In this document: positions 1 to 8,320 of the stretch, one piece after another
Layout of the letters: each line of letters opens with the position of its first letter
How positions within the stretch are numbered: position 1 is the first letter of the stretch
NCBI RefSeq assembly: GCF_014655595.1
Contig: NZ_BNBL01000010.1
Span: 124,001-188,000 of the forward strand
DNA: 64,000 nt
Origin: Streptomyces griseocarneus
GTDB taxonomy: Bacteria; Actinomycetota; Actinomycetes; Streptomycetales; Streptomycetaceae
Reading direction: 5' to 3'
Position numbers and translations under genes: made by a program
The notes under the pieces: generated by a model
Databases searched by the model: none
The model's input: the letters and a program-made list of their open reading frames with translations, nothing else
Told to the model about the DNA's origin: nothing

Positions 1-791
1 GCACCCTGATCTACTCCACCGCCGCGCTGGCCCTGTCCATGCCGGACGCCCAGGCGCCCCGCCTGCTGTGCGTGGAGACCTACGAGCAGAAGCCGCTCTC
101 CTACATGACGGAGGACGCGGCCGCCGCGCTCGCCGAACTGGCCGGCGCGGTGACGTTCGTCCCCACCACCACCCGCACCCGCGAGCAGTACGACCGCATC
201 CGGCTGCCCGGGCCCGCGCCCGAATTCGCCATCTGCGCCAACGGTGGCGAACTGCTCGTGCGCGGCGAGCCCGACACCGGCTGGCGGGAGCGGGTGCGGC
301 GCACGCTGGCCGCCGAGTGCGCCGGCCTCGACGAGGTCCACGCCCGCATGGTGGATACCGCCGACCCCCGGTGGCTGCTCAAGGCGCGCACGGCGGCGGA
401 CCTCTTCTCCTACCTCGTCGTCGACCGGCCGCTGCTGCCCGAGGCGTGGGTGACGGAGCTGACGGAGTGGGCCGGGGAACGCGGCTGGACGGTCTCCCTG
501 CAGGGCCGCAAGCTCTACGCCGTGCCCGGGCCGCTGACGAAGAGCGCGGCGGTCGCGGAGGTGGCGCGCCGCACGGGCGCCGACGAGGTGCTCGCCGCCG
601 GCGACTCGCTGCTGGACGCCGACCTGCTGCTGGCCGCGGGCCGGGGCTGGCGCCCGGGCCACGGCGAGCTGGCGGACGCGGGCTGGAGCGCGCCGCACGT
701 CACCGCGCTCACCACGCGCGGGGTGGCGGCGGGGGAGGAGATCGTCCGGGCCTTCGCCCGCGCGGCGGGGGTCGCGGCGGGGGTCTCGTAA
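1..791 (+). CDS. HAD-superfamily phosphatase, 5' end missing
   Basis: The reading frame is open from the first bases of the window (frame starts at base 3) to the stop at 789-791, so the gene begins upstream. The first visible residues, TLIYS, look like the tail of the HAD motif I loop (DLDRTLIYS), so the two catalytic aspartates should lie just outside the window. The later motifs are visible: a lysine in GPLTKSAAV and the acidic motif GDSLLDADLL near the C terminus. The overall type is a Cof/sucrose-phosphatase-like small-molecule phosphatase. From memory, similar proteins sit in Streptomyces tellurium-resistance-associated (ter) biosynthetic clusters, but nothing here confirms that. The internal ATG at base 39 is not the likely start, because motif I would then be lost. 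The substrate is unknown. Confidence 0.8.
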   Translation, partial: TLIYSTAALALSMPDAQAPRLLCVETYEQKPLSYMTEDAAAALAELAGAVTFVPTTTRTREQYDRIRLPGPAPEFAICANGGELLVRGEPDTGWRERVRRTLAAECAGLDEVHARMVDTADPRWLLKARTAADLFSYLVVDRPLLPEAWVTELTEWAGERGWTVSLQGRKLYAVPGPLTKSAAVAEVARRTGADEVLAAGDSLLDADLLLAAGRGWRPGHGELADAGWSAPHVTALTTRGVAAGEEIVRAFARAAGVAAGVS

Positions 792-862
792 ACCGGCGCC
801 CGGGGCCCGTAATCTCGTCGATCGTCAGCCGCATGGGGTACTGACCCGACCGAGGAGACCGC

Positions 863-1528
863 GTGGCCGAGACCAAGAGCGCTCCGCTCACCACCGAGCT
901 GTATGCGTACGTACTCGCGCACAACCCCCCGCTCGACCCGGTGCAGCGCGCCCTGGTCGAGTCCACCCACACCCTCTTCCCCGACAGTGCGCTCAAGCAG
1001 GTGGCCGAGGAGCAGGCACCGCTGCTGGCCTTCCTCGTCCGCCTCACCGGCGCCCGGCAGGTCGTGGAGGTCGGCACCTACACCGGCCTGTCGGCGCTGT
1101 CCATGGCCCGGGCGCTGCCCGCCGGCGGACGGCTGATCACCCTCGACATCTCCGAGGAGTGGACGGCCCACGCCCGCGAGGCCTGGGCCGAGGCCGGCGT
1201 CGACGACCGCATCGACCTGCGCATCGCGCCCGCCCTGGACTCGCTGCGCGCCCTGCCCGCCGAGCCGCACATCGATCTCGCCTTCATCGACGCCAACAAG
1301 GACGGCTACATCGACTACTGGGAGGAGATCGTGCCCCGGCTGCGGCCGGGCGGACTGATCGTGGCGGACAACGTCCTCTTCATGGGCCAGGTCGTCGACC
1401 CGGCCGTCACCGGCGGCCCGGGCGCCCACATCAGGGCGTTCAACGAGCACGTGGCGGCGGACCGGCGAATGGAGTCGGTCATGCTCACCGTCGCCGACGG
1501 CCTGACGCTGGCACGCAGGACCGGCTGA
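863..1528 (+). CDS. class I SAM-dependent O-methyltransferase
   Basis: This 221-residue protein resembles the caffeoyl-CoA/catechol O-methyltransferase family, which transfers a methyl group from SAM to a hydroxyl in a Mg-dependent reaction. The SAM-binding motif VEVGTYTGLS is near residue 72, and the metal-binding segment FIDANKDGYIDYW near residue 140 is followed by LIVADNVLF, all in family order. Length is normal for the family. The GTG start at 863 follows a GAGGAG ribosome-binding site. It stands alone, 70 bp after the HAD gene and convergent with the next gene. The natural acceptor cannot be deduced. Confidence 0.88.
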   Translation: MAETKSAPLTTELYAYVLAHNPPLDPVQRALVESTHTLFPDSALKQVAEEQAPLLAFLVRLTGARQVVEVGTYTGLSALSMARALPAGGRLITLDISEEWTAHAREAWAEAGVDDRIDLRIAPALDSLRALPAEPHIDLAFIDANKDGYIDYWEEIVPRLRPGGLIVADNVLFMGQVVDPAVTGGPGAHIRAFNEHVAADRRMESVMLTVADGLTLARRTG

Positions 1529-1546
1529 GCCGATCGCCCGGGGCCC

Positions 1547-2911
1547 TCAGCGCGCGGCGCCGCCGCGCTCCTCGCGGATCTCGCGCACGACGTCCGCGAC
1601 GGCCCGCCGGACCGCCTCGGTCTCCGTCAGGAAGTGCCACCAGTCCGGATGACGCCCCTCCAGGGCGCCGACCGCCCGCTCCAGGCGGGCCACCGAGTCG
1701 TCGAGCGGGCGGGCATGCCGGGGATCGGGCGTGCTGCGCCCGGCCATCGCCAGGCGCTGGGCGTCGCGGATGGCGAAGCGGGTGCGCTCGACCTCCTTCT
1801 CGTGGTCGAACGACACCTCGTCCAGCCGCCGCAGCCGGTCGCCGGCCGCCGAGACGGCCTCGTCGGTGGTGTTGAGCAGCGCCCGCACGGTGGCCAGGAG
1901 GGCCGTGGCGTCCGCCCAGCGCTGCTCGTCGCGGGCCGTACGGGCCTCGCCCAGCTTCTCCTCCGCCCGGGCGACGGCCCGCTCCGCCTCCTGCGGCACC
2001 TGCTGCAGGTCCTGCCAGCAGGCGGCGCTGTAGCGGCGGCGCAGCTCGCTGAGGACCGGGGCCACGCCCGCCGCCCGGGTGGCCAGCGCCTGGGCGCGGG
2101 TGCGCAGCGAGACGAGCCGCTTGTCGATCTCCGCGGCCCGCTGCGGCAGCTGCTCGGCCTCGCCGCGGATCGCCTCGGCCTCCCGCTGCACCCGCTCGGC
2201 GCGCTGGACGGTCTCCCGCACGCCGTGCTGCCCGGCGCCCTGGTTGAGCTTGGTCAGGTCGGGGGCCAGGGCGGCGAGGCGGGCGGCCAGGTCGTCGGCG
2301 CGCAGCCCGCCCGCCCGGGCCGCGTCCAGCGCCTCGCCGGCCGCTCGCAGCCCCTGCCGGGCCCGCTCCACGGCGGGCGCGAGCTGTGCCAGCTGGTTCT
2401 CGGCCCGGGTCAGCAGCGCGCCCAGGCCCTGCGCGAACCGGTCGAGGTCGGCCTTGACCCGCCGGAGCTCGTCCCTGGCCCGGGTCAGGTCCGTACGGGC
2501 CCGCTGCGCGGCCGCGGCCTCGAGGCCGTCGCGGTCCAGGTCGAGGGAGTCGACGGCGCCGATGTACGTCGCGGAGACCTCGTCTATGCGCCGCCCGAGC
2601 TCCTCGAAGTCGGCGGCCGCCTTGCGCGCGGCGGGCGAGGAGTCGGCGGCCGTGATCGTCTCGATGGAGATCCGCAGATCGCGCTGCGCGGTGTCCAGCT
2701 CGTAGAACGCCGCCGCGGCCGCGTCCTTGGCGGCCTGCGCCTCCGCCCGCTGGCTCTCGCCGCGCCCCCAGCCCCAGCGGCGGGTGCCGCCCCCGGGGAA
2801 CGCGGCGGGCGCGGCGGCCGCCGCGACGGCCAGAAGGGGCAGGGGCAGCAGGACGAGCGCGAGGGCCTCGCGGGCCGCAACTGTCACCGTACGTGCGAAC
2901 GTCGCCGTCAC
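1547..2911 (-). CDS. membrane-anchored coiled-coil protein of unknown function
   Basis: The protein (454 residues from the GTG at 2911) has one N-terminal hydrophobic segment at about residues 12-35, rich in Ala, Leu and Pro. A long Ala/Arg/Glu-rich region follows, with heptad-like spacing consistent with extended coiled coil. No enzyme motif is visible. The arrangement recalls EzrA-like or septation-ring proteins, but I do not claim homology. GTG 2911 is preferred because GGGAG lies 8 nt upstream; an in-frame ATG at 2959 would add 16 residues. The downstream end is 18 bp from the convergent methyltransferase. A DUF4097 lipoprotein gene follows on the same strand upstream, so the two may be co-transcribed as envelope proteins. 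Confidence 0.7.
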   Translation of the reverse strand: MTATFARTVTVAAREALALVLLPLPLLAVAAAAAPAAFPGGGTRRWGWGRGESQRAEAQAAKDAAAAAFYELDTAQRDLRISIETITAADSSPAARKAAADFEELGRRIDEVSATYIGAVDSLDLDRDGLEAAAAQRARTDLTRARDELRRVKADLDRFAQGLGALLTRAENQLAQLAPAVERARQGLRAAGEALDAARAGGLRADDLAARLAALAPDLTKLNQGAGQHGVRETVQRAERVQREAEAIRGEAEQLPQRAAEIDKRLVSLRTRAQALATRAAGVAPVLSELRRRYSAACWQDLQQVPQEAERAVARAEEKLGEARTARDEQRWADATALLATVRALLNTTDEAVSAAGDRLRRLDEVSFDHEKEVERTRFAIRDAQRLAMAGRSTPDPRHARPLDDSVARLERAVGALEGRHPDWWHFLTETEAVRRAVADVVREIREERGGAAR

Positions 2912-2985
2912 CTTGCCCACTCCCGATGGATCGCCCCAGGCCGGGTGCCATTCTCCCATCCACCGGGGGCGGACACACGGGCCGG

Positions 2986-3762
2986 TCAGCCCGCGGTGCG
3001 CACCTCGATGGCGCCGTTGCCGCTGCGCGCGGTCACCTCGTGGCGGCTGGCGTCGTCGCGGGGGACGTCCACGTTCACGCCGCCGTTGCCGGACTTGGTG
3101 TCGACCTTGTAGGGGGCGCGGGGGAGGGTGATGCGGGTGGCGCCGTTGCCGGCGCTGGTGCGCACCTCGTCGGGCACCCGGGCCAGCCCGATGCGGATCT
3201 CGCCGTTCGAGGTGGTGGCCTTCACCTTCGGCGCCCGCAGGCCCTCGGCGGTGACCGCCCCGTTGGAACTCCTCAGCTCCACCGTGCCCTTGGCGTCGCG
3301 GATGTCGATGGCGCCGTTGGAGGTGCGGACGTTGAGGGCCGTCTCGAAGCCGCGGGCCTTGACGGCCCCGTTGCTTCCCTTGACGGTCACGGCGACGCCG
3401 CGCGGCACCTCGATCCTGTGCTTGGCCTCGCAGTCCACGCTCAGGCCCTTGCACTTCATGCGCAGCTTCAGGGTGTCGCCGCCCTCCATCTCCCAGCTCA
3501 CCCCGGTCTCGCCGCCCATCGACCAGCCGTCGAACCACCGGGTGACCTGGACGTCCTTGCCGTTTCCGGTGGCCGGTACGAGCTCGATGGCGGAGTTGTC
3601 CGTGTCCACGGTCAGCTCGCGGCCGGCGAGGGAGAACGCCTTGTGCTCGGGCGTCGCATCGTCGGCGTCGACCGTGGCGCATCCGGTGAGGGCGACGGCG
3701 GCGGCCAGGACCCCGCCGGCGAGGGCGGACAGACGAACGGCGCGGCGGGCGCGGGGAAGCAT
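2986..3762 (-). CDS. DUF4097-type beta-repeat lipoprotein
   Basis: The 258-residue product starts with a lipoprotein signal (basic MLPRARR, hydrophobic stretch, lipobox LTGC near residue 27), so it should be anchored outside the membrane. The body is made of short beta-strand repeats with recurring SNGAV/GNGAT-type turns, typical of the DUF4097/DUF4098 putative adhesin family, which forms a right-handed beta helix. The biochemical role of the family is unknown. The ATG at 3762 has GGAG 7 nt upstream. It lies 75 bp from the coiled-coil membrane protein gene on the same strand, so a shared envelope role is possible. The stop is TGA at 2986-2988. Confidence 0.82.
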   Translation of the reverse strand: MLPRARRAVRLSALAGGVLAAAVALTGCATVDADDATPEHKAFSLAGRELTVDTDNSAIELVPATGNGKDVQVTRWFDGWSMGGETGVSWEMEGGDTLKLRMKCKGLSVDCEAKHRIEVPRGVAVTVKGSNGAVKARGFETALNVRTSNGAIDIRDAKGTVELRSSNGAVTAEGLRAPKVKATTSNGEIRIGLARVPDEVRTSAGNGATRITLPRAPYKVDTKSGNGGVNVDVPRDDASRHEVTARSGNGAIEVRTAG

Positions 3763-3897
3763 GACGATCTCCGTTTCGGCTGGTGGCGCGGGCAGTGCCT
3801 GCCTGCGCGGCGAGCCTATGCGCGCCCGCACCGCCCCCGGGATCCCGCCTGCTACCGCTTCCGGGGTGGTGCTAGCCCCCGTACCCGGGTGGCCCTG

Positions 3898-3921
3898 CTT
3901 TCCGGTTTGCTTTCCGGTTTG
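3898..3921 (+). repeat. 12-bp tandem duplication upstream of tRNA-Val
   Basis: The unit CTTTCCGGTTTG occurs twice head to tail, 42 bp upstream of the tRNA gene and in its presumed promoter region. It may be a slippage duplication; no function is assigned. Confidence 0.7.
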
Positions 3922-3963
3922 CCGGGACCTGGGGCAGGCCATGTAGTCTGTGCTGTCGTGCCA

Positions 3964-4035
3964 GGGCGCATAGCTCAGCGGTAGAGCGCCGCTCTTACAA
4001 AGCGGATGTCGGCGGTTCAAATCCGTCTGTGCCCA
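3964..4035 (+). tRNA. tRNA-Val (anticodon TAC)
   Basis: A complete cloverleaf can be drawn. The acceptor stem is GGGCGCA with TGTGCCC (one G-T pair), the D arm GCTC/GAGC, the anticodon stem CCGCT/AGCGG with loop CTTACAA, and the T arm GGCGG/CCGTC with loop TTCAAAT. The anticodon TAC reads valine codons. The 3' CCA is not encoded: after the discriminator A the sequence is CCCGT. No integrase gene or duplicated 3' end was seen nearby, so I see no sign that it serves as an attachment site here. Confidence 0.97.
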
Positions 4036-4041
4036 CCCGTA

Positions 4042-4077
4042 CGAAGGCCCCCAGTCGATCATGGCTGGGGGCCTTCG
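4042..4077 (+). terminator. terminator after tRNA-Val
   Basis: A perfect 13-bp stem (CGAAGGCCCCCAG with its complement, 4042-4054 and 4065-4077) with a 10-nt loop starts 6 nt after the tRNA. There is no long T-run, as is common in Streptomyces. It probably ends the tRNA transcript and may also act on the convergent GPP34 gene. Confidence 0.85.
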
Positions 4078-4113
4078 GCGTTCATGGGTGACATCCGCGC
4101 GTGGCGGGTGTTG

Positions 4114-4737
4114 TCAGTCGCCTCGCCAGACGTTGTCGAAGGCCGACTTCTCGATGGCTCGCCGTTGCCGCACGGCCTCCAGTTCCATGAGCGCGTCGTT
4201 GACCGCGGCGAGGACGGTCTCCACCGCCTCGTCGGCCACGTCCGGAGGCTGTTCGGTGTCCTGGTCGTCCTTGCCGTCCTCGTCGCGGATGCCGAGGGCC
4301 GTGGCGAGGGCGGTGAGGACGGGCTCGTTCGCGGCCAGGCGGTCCTCCGCCAGGCGGTGATCCAGCGAATCGGCCGGCACCGTCCGGTCGGTCCGGAAGG
4401 GCATCCAGCCGCTGCGGCGGCGCGTGAGCTGCCCTTCCGCCTCGAGGGCGGCCAGATAGGCGGAGGCCAGGTCGCGGCCCCTGCGCCACAGCCAGTCGCC
4501 GACCGGTTCGTACGGCGCTTCCCGGGTCAGCGACTGTGCGGCCTGCTCCAGCACGGGGTCGGCCACGGTCGTCCGGGTGCCGGGCACGATCCGGTCGTCG
4601 TCCAGGGTGACGGTCCCGGCGGCCAGGAGGTCGATCAGCTCCGCTCCCGCGAGCGCGAGTGACAGATCGCCTTGCTCCACGTCGCGACCGGGCGCCGCGT
4701 CCATGGCGATGATCGTCAAGTCCCGGGGTGTGGTCAT
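4114..4737 (-). CDS. GPP34 (GOLPH3)-family phosphoprotein
   Basis: This 207-residue protein matches the GPP34 family in length and pattern: an N-terminal DLSLALAGAELIDLLAAG segment, a central paired-Arg stretch (LTRRRSGW) and an all-helical C-terminal half. In eukaryotes the family binds phosphatidylinositol-4-phosphate at the Golgi. Streptomyces carry many bacterial copies whose role is unsettled. It has no signal peptide or membrane segment, so it is probably cytoplasmic or peripheral. The ATG at 4737 is the only convincing start. The gene is isolated between two hairpins. Confidence 0.85.
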   Translation of the reverse strand: MTTPRDLTIIAMDAAPGRDVEQGDLSLALAGAELIDLLAAGTVTLDDDRIVPGTRTTVADPVLEQAAQSLTREAPYEPVGDWLWRRGRDLASAYLAALEAEGQLTRRRSGWMPFRTDRTVPADSLDHRLAEDRLAANEPVLTALATALGIRDEDGKDDQDTEQPPDVADEAVETVLAAVNDALMELEAVRQRRAIEKSAFDNVWRGD

Positions 4738-4787
4738 AGAGGCTCCGCTCGGGCCGTCCGACGAGTACTCCCGGGGGCGAGCCTAGC

Positions 4788-4826
4788 GGGAAGGCCCCCT
4801 CGCCGGCGTGGCGAAGGGGCCCTTCC
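4788..4826 (-). terminator. terminator hairpin after the small membrane protein gene
   Basis: Two near-complementary arms rich in GGAAGG/CCCCTTCGCC (about 4788-4804 and 4810-4826) enclose a 5-nt loop. The stem is imperfect. It lies 28 bp past the stop of the minus-strand gene that ends at 4854 and just upstream of the GPP34 start, so it should end the former transcript. Confidence 0.6.
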
Positions 4827-4853
4827 GTGCTCGCTAAGGGCGTGCCGGCGGCT

Positions 4854-5060
4854 TCAGGAGCGGGCCGTCGCGGCGCGCCTGCGCTGGAGCTGCCAGAGGG
4901 CGCCGGTGACGGCGAAGAGGACCACCGACAGGGCGGTGAGCACGCCACTGGGGCCGGTGCGTTCGTGCAGGACGACCGCGCCCGTCGCCGTCACCACTCC
5001 CGCCAGGGCCGCGATCGCGGCCAGTAGGGAACGGCCGCCCGTCGATTCGCGCTGTTCCAT
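4854..5060 (-). CDS. small two-helix membrane protein
   Basis: The product has 68 residues, with two hydrophobic segments (about residues 12-30 and 38-56) joined by a short polar turn (HERTGPSG) and a basic C-terminal tail (QLQRRRAATARS). No family is recognised. The ATG at 5060 is chosen because GGGAGG lies about 6 nt upstream; a GTG two codons earlier would sit on the ribosome-binding site. It is flanked by a terminator downstream and about 145 bp of non-coding DNA upstream. It could be a regulator of a larger membrane protein, but there is no evidence for a partner. Confidence 0.6.
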   Translation of the reverse strand: MEQRESTGGRSLLAAIAALAGVVTATGAVVLHERTGPSGVLTALSVVLFAVTGALWQLQRRRAATARS

Positions 5061-5206
5061 GTGCACCCTCCCTGCTCCGGCTTTCGCCGGCCCGTCTGCT
5101 CTCGCACCGCTGGGACGGTCCTGTCCGGTGTTCCCGGCAGGAAGCCCAGCCGGTTGATCATCATATGTTCCTGACAGGGCGCCAGTTGACCGGTGGGGCG
5201 GGGGAG

Positions 5207-5593
5207 TCAGCGCGGCTCGAGGAGGTCCCAGCGGTTGCCGTACAGGTCCTGGAAGACGGCGACCGTGCCGTAGGGCTCGTGGCGGGGCGGCTCGAGGAAG
5301 GTGACGCCCGCGGTCCGCATGCGGGCGTGGTCGCGCGCGAAGTCGTCCGTGTGCAGGAACAGCCCCACCCGGCCGCCGGTCTGGTCGCCCACGCGGGCCT
5401 CCTGCGCGGCGTCCGCGGCGCGGGCCAGCAGGATCGCCGACTCGCGCGCTCCCGGCGGGGCGACCACGACCCAGCGCTTCCCGTCGCCCAGCGGGGTGTC
5501 CTCGCGGAGCTCGAAGCCGACGGCGTTCACGTAGAAGGCGATGGCCTCGTCGTAGTCGCGCACGACGAGGGTCACCAGGGCGAGATGGGGCAT
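5207..5593 (-). CDS. VOC-family (glyoxalase/dioxygenase fold) protein
   Basis: A single vicinal-oxygen-chelate domain of 128 residues, built from two beta-alpha-beta-beta-beta halves. The first half begins LALVTLVVRDYDEAIAFY and the second ends with the classic FQDLYGNRWDLLEP, in which the glutamate is a usual metal ligand. Family members include glyoxalase I-like enzymes, dioxygenases and antibiotic-binding resistance proteins. Nothing here separates these. The start at 5593 gives a standard-length domain; an in-frame ATG six codons upstream is possible. It lies 47 bp upstream of the GDT1 gene stop, on the same strand. Confidence 0.8.
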   Translation of the reverse strand: MPHLALVTLVVRDYDEAIAFYVNAVGFELREDTPLGDGKRWVVVAPPGARESAILLARAADAAQEARVGDQTGGRVGLFLHTDDFARDHARMRTAGVTFLEPPRHEPYGTVAVFQDLYGNRWDLLEPR

Positions 5594-5640
5594 GAACGGA
5601 TCATCCCCCATCGCCGCCGGCCGCTCCCGGCGGGCACCCG

Positions 5641-6222
5641 TCAGCCCGCGACGGCCTCGTACAGGCTGAAGCCGGCCAGCGCCAGCATCACCAGCGCCGC
5701 CACCTTCGTGATCAGCTTCAGCGGCACGTACCGCATCAGCGTCTTGCCGCCCAGGATGCCCAGGGCCGCCACCGACCACAGGGCCAGCACGGCGCCCAGG
5801 CCGACGGAGACGGGGTCGTCGTAGCGTGCGGCGAGGTTGGCGGTCATGATCTGGGTGAGGTCGCCGAACTCGGCGACCAGGATCAGCATGAAGCCGGCCC
5901 CGGAGACCTTCCAGAAGGACTGGTCGGCGGGCTTCCTGATCTCCTCCTCGTCGTCGTCCTTCTTCAGCAGCAGCATCGCCGCACCCGCTAGGAAGAGCAC
6001 GCCGACCACGGCCTGGACGAGCCGGTGGGGCAGGAGGGTGAGCACGCTGCCGGCCGCGATGGCGAGGGACACGTGGACGAGGAAGGCCGCCGCGACGCCG
6101 GCGAAGACGTAGGAGGCGCGGTAGCGGGTGCCGAGCATCAGGCCGGCCAGGGCCGTCTTGTCGGGCAGCTCGGCCAGGAAGACGACGCCGAAGACCAGGG
6201 CGGCGACGGTGAGACTGAACAC
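5641..6222 (-). CDS. TMEM165/GDT1 (UPF0016) family manganese/calcium exporter
   Basis: A 193-residue membrane protein with six predicted helices in two repeats. Each repeat carries the family E-x-G-D/E-x-P-D signature: AELPDKTALAG near residue 20 and AEFGDLTQIM near residue 125. A charged cytoplasmic loop (KKDDDEEEIRK) separates the halves. The family moves Mn2+ or Ca2+ in exchange for protons, and bacterial members export Mn2+. The GTG start at 6222 is preferred because it sits just before the first helix. An ATG at 6297 would add a non-hydrophobic leader overlapping the untranslated region. The regulatory RNA directly upstream strongly supports a manganese role. Confidence 0.87.
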   Translation of the reverse strand: MFSLTVAALVFGVVFLAELPDKTALAGLMLGTRYRASYVFAGVAAAFLVHVSLAIAAGSVLTLLPHRLVQAVVGVLFLAGAAMLLLKKDDDEEEIRKPADQSFWKVSGAGFMLILVAEFGDLTQIMTANLAARYDDPVSVGLGAVLALWSVAALGILGGKTLMRYVPLKLITKVAALVMLALAGFSLYEAVAG

Positions 6223-6320
6223 GGGGTGGATTCCTCTGTCGGTGGGAGCTGCCGCACCGAAACAGTGACCTGCGTGAATCAGGGGTCGCTTCGGCACGGC
6301 AGCGTCATGGACACTGCGGC

Positions 6321-6425
6321 CGAAGGTCTCGCTGGCTCCGGCACGGTGTCCGAGGCCTCCGGGCGCCGGCTGAGACGGAACTCAGCAGTATGTCGACGGT
6401 CCGGCGAAGAGCTACTCCCCTTCTG
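6321..6425 (-). ncRNA. yybP-ykoY-type manganese riboswitch
   Basis: Read on the minus strand, the RNA starts with the hallmark GAAGGGGAGTAGC. It continues with a GC-rich arm ending in CGACATACT and closes with GAGACCTTC. The outer stem GAAGG/CCTTC pairs the two ends. GGGGAGUAG, ACAUACU and AGACCUU are the conserved pieces of the yybP-ykoY class, which binds Mn2+ and turns on exporters. It ends about 100 nt before the GTG start of the GDT1 gene, and its 5' end is only 7 nt from the stop of the upstream permease gene. The RNA fold was not computed. Confidence 0.82.
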
Positions 6426-6431
6426 CTCCCC

Positions 6432-7238
6432 TCAGGATACGTGACCCCCCGCAGGACCCCCCTCCTGGCGGTCCTCGCGGTGCAGCCGCCCGCGGGCGAC
6501 CAGCTCCAGCACGACCGCCACCGCCACCGCCTGCACCATCATCAGCGCGACCAGCACGAACAGCTGCACCACACCCGCCTGCACGGGCGTGGCGCCGCCC
6601 AGCAGCATCCCCACGAACGCCCCGGGCAGCGTGACCAGCCCCACGGTCCGCGTCTGGTCCAGGCCCGGCAGCAGGGCGTCGGAGGCGGCCGGGCGGGCGA
6701 TCTCCAGGCGGGCGTCGCGGGGAAGCAGGCCCAGTGCCAGGCCGGCCTCCACCTCGCCGTGGCGCGTGCTCAGCTCGTCGAGGGCGCGGCGGCCGCCCAG
6801 GACGGTCGCGGTCAGCGCCCCGCCGATGAGGATGCCGGTGACGGGGATCAGGGCGACGCCCTTGAGCGGTACGAGCCCGGTCAGCAGCAGCGCGAGGACC
6901 GTCGGCAGCACGCCCGCCGCGATCGGCGCCGCCACCCACCACCAGGTGCCGTTGGGTGTGACGCGGCGTCCCGCCGTGCGGACGGCGACGGCGTACATCA
7001 GCAGCAGGAAGCCCAGCAGCGCGGGCACGGACCCCACCACCCAGCCGATGAGCGCCGAGACCGCGGCCAGCTGGACCGCCGCGCGCAGCCCGGCGAGGGC
7101 GATCTGGCGGGCGTAGCCGCGCTCGCGGCCGTCGGCGAGGCGGGCGACGGCCGCCACCGCCACGGCCACCGCGAACAGGACGGCGAGGACCGCCCCCAGT
7201 GTGGCGTCGGCGGGCAGCAGGACGTCGGCGGCGAGCAC
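6432..7238 (-). CDS. FetB/UPF0014-family ABC transporter permease
   Basis: A 268-residue protein with about seven hydrophobic segments. It carries the UPF0014 signatures: a RAAVQL motif near residue 52 and the loop TRTVGLVTLPGAFVGMLLGG near residue 200. The E. coli member FetB works with the ATPase FetA in iron export. No ATPase gene is adjacent here. The GTG start is at 7238. It lies immediately upstream of the manganese riboswitch and GDT1 on the same strand, so two candidate transition-metal exporters are neighbours. Confidence 0.83.
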   Translation of the reverse strand: MLAADVLLPADATLGAVLAVLFAVAVAVAAVARLADGRERGYARQIALAGLRAAVQLAAVSALIGWVVGSVPALLGFLLLMYAVAVRTAGRRVTPNGTWWWVAAPIAAGVLPTVLALLLTGLVPLKGVALIPVTGILIGGALTATVLGGRRALDELSTRHGEVEAGLALGLLPRDARLEIARPAASDALLPGLDQTRTVGLVTLPGAFVGMLLGGATPVQAGVVQLFVLVALMMVQAVAVAVVLELVARGRLHREDRQEGGPAGGHVS

Positions 7239-7594
7239 GCGGCCACCCTACGGTCCGGCCGGCCGCCCCCGATCCCGCGGCGGGCGGCCGTGCGGCCGGT
7301 GGCGCGGTTGAACACCCGGACGGGGGCCTATGCCTGGCGCTGCGTCAGGAAAGGGCGGCTCAGGAGCGGCTGGGAGGCGGTTCAGTGGTGGCTCAGTGGT
7401 GGCTCAGGAGTGAATCCGGATCGGTCGGGGCCGACTGGAATGGATCCCTCCGGGCGATCTCACGTCCCCGAACCCTTGCCTTGACATGACCGCGTCGTCA
7501 TCCTGACACGTGGCGACCACCCCCTGTACACCCGTCGCCGCGATTCTGGCCGCACTTCAGCGGCTCTACCCCCTCCACCCTCAAGGGAGTTCTC
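7239..7594. other. 356-bp intergenic region between divergent genes
   Basis: This lies between the FetB-like permease (minus) and the HNH nuclease (plus). It holds two direct copies of AGTGGTGGCTC around 7384-7405. A TTGACA hexamer at 7481-7486 could be a -35 element for the nuclease gene, but no good -10 follows at 17-18 bp. I see no convincing gene or RNA in it. Confidence 0.4.
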
Positions 7595-8263
7595 ATGTCC
7601 GCACTGCGCGCTTCATCGGCCACGCGCGGCGTCTACGCGCGTCGTACGGCCGTCGCCGCGGGCCTCGCCGCCCTCGTCGGAACGCTCGTGCTCAACGGCC
7701 CGGCCGCCCACGCCGCCCCGCCCACCCCGCCGGACGCCGCCACCGCGCGCACCCAGCTGGGCCAGCTGACGGTCAAGCCCGAGGGGACGATGGACGGCTA
7801 CAGCCGGACGAAGTTCCCGCACTGGATCACCCAGCACGGCCAGTGCAACACCCGCGAGGTCGTGCTGCAGCGGGACGGCGAGGGCGTCGAGCAGAACGAG
7901 AAGTGCGCGGCGGTCGGCGGCACCTGGTTCTCCCCGTACGACGGGGCCACCTGGAAGGACGCCCAGGACATCGACATCGACCACGTCGTGCCCCTCGCGC
8001 AGGCGTGGCGGTCGGGTGCCAACACCTGGACCACCGCCCAGCGCCAGGCCTTCGCCAACGACCTCTCCCGTCCGCAGCTGATCGCGGTCACCGACCGCGT
8101 CAACCAGGCCAAGGGCGACAAGGACCCGGCGCAGTGGCTGCCGCCGCTGGAGTCGTACCGCTGTACGTACGCCCGCATGTGGGTCTCGGTGAAGCACGAC
8201 TACAAGCTGACCGTCGACTCCGCCGAGAAGGGCGCCCTGGCGGGCATCCTCAACGGCTGCTGA
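7595..8263 (+). CDS. secreted HNH-type nuclease (DUF1524-like)
   Basis: A 222-residue protein with a Sec signal peptide (twin basic region, hydrophobic core, AHAA cleavage site near residue 40). The mature part contains the nuclease core DIDIDHVVPLAQAW near residue 130, where the DH pair is the catalytic/metal site of HNH/DUF1524 enzymes. A downstream NQAKGDKDPAQW segment is also usual in this family. Cysteines at QCN, KCA, RCT and the C-terminal NGC could form disulfides. Homologs are abundant secreted Streptomyces nucleases. The ATG follows AAGGGAG and a strong hairpin follows the stop, so it is monocistronic. Confidence 0.88.
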   Translation: MSALRASSATRGVYARRTAVAAGLAALVGTLVLNGPAAHAAPPTPPDAATARTQLGQLTVKPEGTMDGYSRTKFPHWITQHGQCNTREVVLQRDGEGVEQNEKCAAVGGTWFSPYDGATWKDAQDIDIDHVVPLAQAWRSGANTWTTAQRQAFANDLSRPQLIAVTDRVNQAKGDKDPAQWLPPLESYRCTYARMWVSVKHDYKLTVDSAEKGALAGILNGC

Positions 8264-8320
8264 GCGACCGTCGGCGGACCGGGGAACGGGCCGCGGCGCG
8301 GCGCGTCGACCGAGCGGATC

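Noticed and set aside
3964..4035. tRNA-Val as an integrative-element attachment site
   Set aside because: No integrase, excisionase or repeated tRNA 3' segment was found in the window.
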